This document shows positions 6,302 to 8,156 of a stretch of DNA of 8,156 nt, one piece after another. The notes beneath the pieces are model-generated. The model had not been told where the DNA came from and ran no database searches. It worked only from the letters and a program-made list of their open reading frames with translations. The DNA is taken from NCBI GenBank assembly GCA_011523485.1, contig WTGR01000360.1:1-8156 (forward strand). The letters run 5' to 3'. How positions within the stretch are numbered: the stretch's first letter is position 1; each line of letters starts with the position of its first letter. The DNA is from Acidobacteriota bacterium (GTDB taxonomy: Bacteria; Acidobacteriota; Vicinamibacteria; Vicinamibacterales; UBA8438). A program made the position numbers and the translations under genes.

Positions 6302-8156
6302 CGCGATCCTGCGGTGGCGCCGGCAGTCTGCCGGCGCGAATCCTGCGGCGCCGACGCCCGGCGCGGGAGCGCGGCCTGCGGCGGCCGGCGCGGGCGGCGA
6401 GGCGCTGCACCTCGCCGGCCTGTGGGCGGTGGCCGTGGCCCAGCCGCTGTTCGACCTGCTGAGCCGCAGCCCCGAGTTCTTCGTGGCGCACGAGACGCGG
6501 CCGGGCGACCTGCTGGCGCTGGTGGCGCTGCTCTGCCTGGCCGGTCCCGCCGGCTGGCTGGCGGTGCTCCGCCTCTGCGGCCGCATCCACCCCCGGCTGC
6601 ACGCGGCGGCGGCCGGCGTCGGGGTGGGCGTCCTGACCGCGGCGGTCGCGCTGGCCGCGATGAAGCAGGCCGCCGCCTGGAGCACCGAGGCGTCGTTCGG
6701 CGTCGCGGCGGTGTGCGGGGCGTTGGCCGGCGCCGGCTACGTCCGGGCGCCGGCGATACGCCTGTTCGCCACCTTTCTCTCGCCGGCGGCGATCGTGGCG
6801 CCGGCCGTGTTCCTGATGCAGCCGGCAATCGCGCCGCTGCTGTCGGCGCCGCGCGACGGGGGACCGCCGCTGGCGACGATCGACATCGACGACCCGCCGC
6901 CGGTGGCGGTCGTCGTGTTCGATCAGTTGCCGCTGGTCTCGCTGCTGAACCGCGACGGCGAGGTGGACCGCAACCTGTATCCGAACTTCGCCGCGCTCGC
7001 CGACGAGGCGACCTGGTTCCGCAACGCGAGCGCGGTGAGCGGCTGGACGCAGTGGGCCCTGCCCGCGATCCTCACCGGCGACTATCCGGCGCCGGGACGC
7101 CTGCCGATGGCGAGCGACCACCCGGACAACCTGTTCACCCTGCTCGGATCGCGGTACCGCCTCCACGTGCTGGAGCCGCTGACCGGCATGTGCCCCGAGA
7201 CGCTCTGCGCGTCTCACCGTCCCCGGGCGGCCGTCCGGCTGGCGGCGATGCTGAGCGATCTGTCCGTCGTCTACCTGCATGCCGTGCTGCCGCACCGCCT
7301 CGCGGACGGGCTCCCGCCGGTGACCTCGACCTGGCGCGGCTTCGCGGCCGACGATTCCGTGCTCGGGCGCTGGAACGCCCATCGAGAGCGGGATCGGGCC
7401 GCCGTGGCCACCGACTACATCGCCTCGATCGCGCCGCCGGCCGGCGATGCCCGCCCGCCGCTCCACTTCATGCACGTGCTGCTGCCGCACGAGCCGTGGG
7501 TCTACCTGCCGGACGGACGCCGGCATACGTGGCTCTCGCACATCGTCGGCGGGGTAAGGGATCGATGGCGCGACGACGCCTGGGCCGTGACCCTCGACTA
7601 CCAGCGCCACCTGCTGCAGGTGCGGCACGCCGACGGCCTGCTCGGCGCGCTGCTCGATCGCCTGCGCACGGTGGGGCTCCGGGACGACGCGCTCGTCGTC
7701 GTGACGGCGGACCACGGCGCGAGCGTGCGGCCCGGGGCGCCGTTCCGGCTGCCGACCGAGGAGAACTTCGCCGACGTCGCGGCCGTCCCCCTGTTCATCA
7801 AGCGGCCCGGCCAGCGGCAGGGCGGCGTCGCGGACGCGAACGTGGAGACGATCGACATCCTGCCGACGATCGCGGCCGCGCTCGGCATCCGCCTTCCGTG
7901 GAGCACCGACGGGTCGAACGCGCTGCCGGCCGGCCGTCCCGCGCGCCCGGCGAAGACGATGTTCCGGCACGAGGCGCGCGATCCGGTGTACGGCCCGGGA
8001 GACCTCGGCGCCGCCATCGCCCGCAGCGTCGCGCACAAGTACGAGCGCTTCGAGAACGGGGATCCGGCGCGCCCCCGCCTGGGCGGGCACGAGGCAATCG
8101 TCGGCCGGCCGGCCGCCGAGCTGGCGTCGGATCGCCTGGCCCCCTTCGACGTCGTC
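6288..8156 (+). CDS. Membrane sulfatase/alkaline-phosphatase-superfamily enzyme, 3' end missing
   Basis: Open to the right edge for 623 codons. After a Pro/Ala/Gly-rich leader (1-38) come about five hydrophobic helices (roughly 41-58, 75-95, 104-124, 136-152, 160-177), then a large hydrolase domain from about 205. Its metal and catalytic positions can be read: VVVFDQLP with D212, the nucleophile region SGWTQWALPAILTG with Thr254, LPHEPW (H401, E402), TADHG (D475, H476) and PTEENFADVAAVPLFIK from 489. No C-x-(P/A)-x-R motif for formylglycine is present at the nucleophile, so this is not a classical sulfatase. A Thr nucleophile is used by LtaS and EptA-type phosphoglycerol and phosphoethanolamine transferases. 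Odd TM number plus the usual topology of such enzymes suggests a periplasmic catalytic domain. It probably cleaves or transfers a phospho- or sulfo-group on an envelope glycan or lipid; the substrate is unknown. The start overlaps the methyltransferase by 14 bases. Confidence 0.85.
   Translation, partial: MPGPSAILRWRRQSAGANPAAPTPGAGARPAAAGAGGEALHLAGLWAVAVAQPLFDLLSRSPEFFVAHETRPGDLLALVALLCLAGPAGWLAVLRLCGRIHPRLHAAAAGVGVGVLTAAVALAAMKQAAAWSTEASFGVAAVCGALAGAGYVRAPAIRLFATFLSPAAIVAPAVFLMQPAIAPLLSAPRDGGPPLATIDIDDPPPVAVVVFDQLPLVSLLNRDGEVDRNLYPNFAALADEATWFRNASAVSGWTQWALPAILTGDYPAPGRLPMASDHPDNLFTLLGSRYRLHVLEPLTGMCPETLCASHRPRAAVRLAAMLSDLSVVYLHAVLPHRLADGLPPVTSTWRGFAADDSVLGRWNAHRERDRAAVATDYIASIAPPAGDARPPLHFMHVLLPHEPWVYLPDGRRHTWLSHIVGGVRDRWRDDAWAVTLDYQRHLLQVRHADGLLGALLDRLRTVGLRDDALVVVTADHGASVRPGAPFRLPTEENFADVAAVPLFIKRPGQRQGGVADANVETIDILPTIAAALGIRLPWSTDGSNALPAGRPARPAKTMFRHEARDPVYGPGDLGAAIARSVAHKYERFENGDPARPRLGGHEAIVGRPAAELASDRLAPFDVV
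6315..6335. repeat. Perfect inverted repeat (10-bp arms, 1-bp centre)
   Basis: The arms GCGCCGGCAG (6315-6324) and CTGCCGGCGC (6326-6335) are exact reverse complements around a single T. As RNA this would fold as a 9-bp stem with a 3-base loop, starting 14 bases after the methyltransferase stop and inside codons 10-16 of the sulfatase-like gene. Imperfect copies of GCGATCCTGCGG flank it (6301-6312 and about 6335-6347, the second with one extra base). No T-tract follows. It may be a REP-like element, an attenuator or a translation-slowing hairpin. Confidence 0.6.

Noticed and set aside
4736..6685. 649-residue open frame on the minus strand
   Set aside because: Composition is low-complexity and it lies opposite a gene with clear SAM-binding motifs.
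5601..8090. 829-residue open frame on the minus strand
   Set aside because: It is antisense to the methyltransferase and sulfatase-like genes, Arg/Pro/Gly-rich with no domain motif, and lacks a ribosome site; a typical GC-rich shadow.

Overview
The window is very GC-rich and densely coding. The bacterium appears to be a GC-rich Gram-negative; the style of the delta' N-terminus, the PD-(D/E)XK-type AAA ATPase start and a GmhB-type phosphatase would fit an Acidobacteriota (Vicinamibacteria-like) genome. That placement is inference from protein style only. No rRNA, tRNA, CRISPR array or transposase is visible.

Layout. (1) Positions 1-163, minus strand: the first 54 codons of an AAA-ATPase-like/PD-(D/E)XK protein, cut by the left edge. 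(2) Positions 391-2650, plus strand: three tightly coupled genes. They encode a small membrane-anchored coiled-coil protein with 11-residue repeats, a family 2 glycosyltransferase of the dolichyl-phosphate-mannose-synthase type (GTGA overlap), and an L-2-hydroxyglutarate-oxidase-like FAD protein (ATGA overlap). (3) A 43-bp convergent gap with a hairpin. (4) Positions 4606-2694, minus strand: gmhB, then the DNA polymerase III delta' gene. The delta' frame continues upstream, without a stop, into a 61-residue helix-plus-membrane segment. (5) Positions 4665-8156, plus strand: a compact overlapping cassette. It encodes a 72-residue secreted or membrane YLDPGSGS protein, a NoeA-like methyltransferase with an apparent kinase-like N-terminal half, and a five-TM sulfatase/alkaline-phosphatase-superfamily enzyme that runs off the right edge.

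How they work together. The last cassette is the most interesting part. The gene starts are nested inside the preceding genes (37- and 14-base overlaps), each nested start has a good GGAG ribosome site, and the products combine a small envelope protein, a cytosolic methyltransferase and a membrane-bound phosphoryl- or sulfuryl-transferring enzyme. This looks like an envelope-glycan or lipid modification module whose substrate is unknown. The GT2/LhgO-like operon may also serve surface polysaccharide or lipid-linked sugar synthesis. GmhB supplies heptose precursors for LPS or S-layer glycans. HolB is a housekeeping replication gene, notable here only for its possible membrane-anchoring extension.
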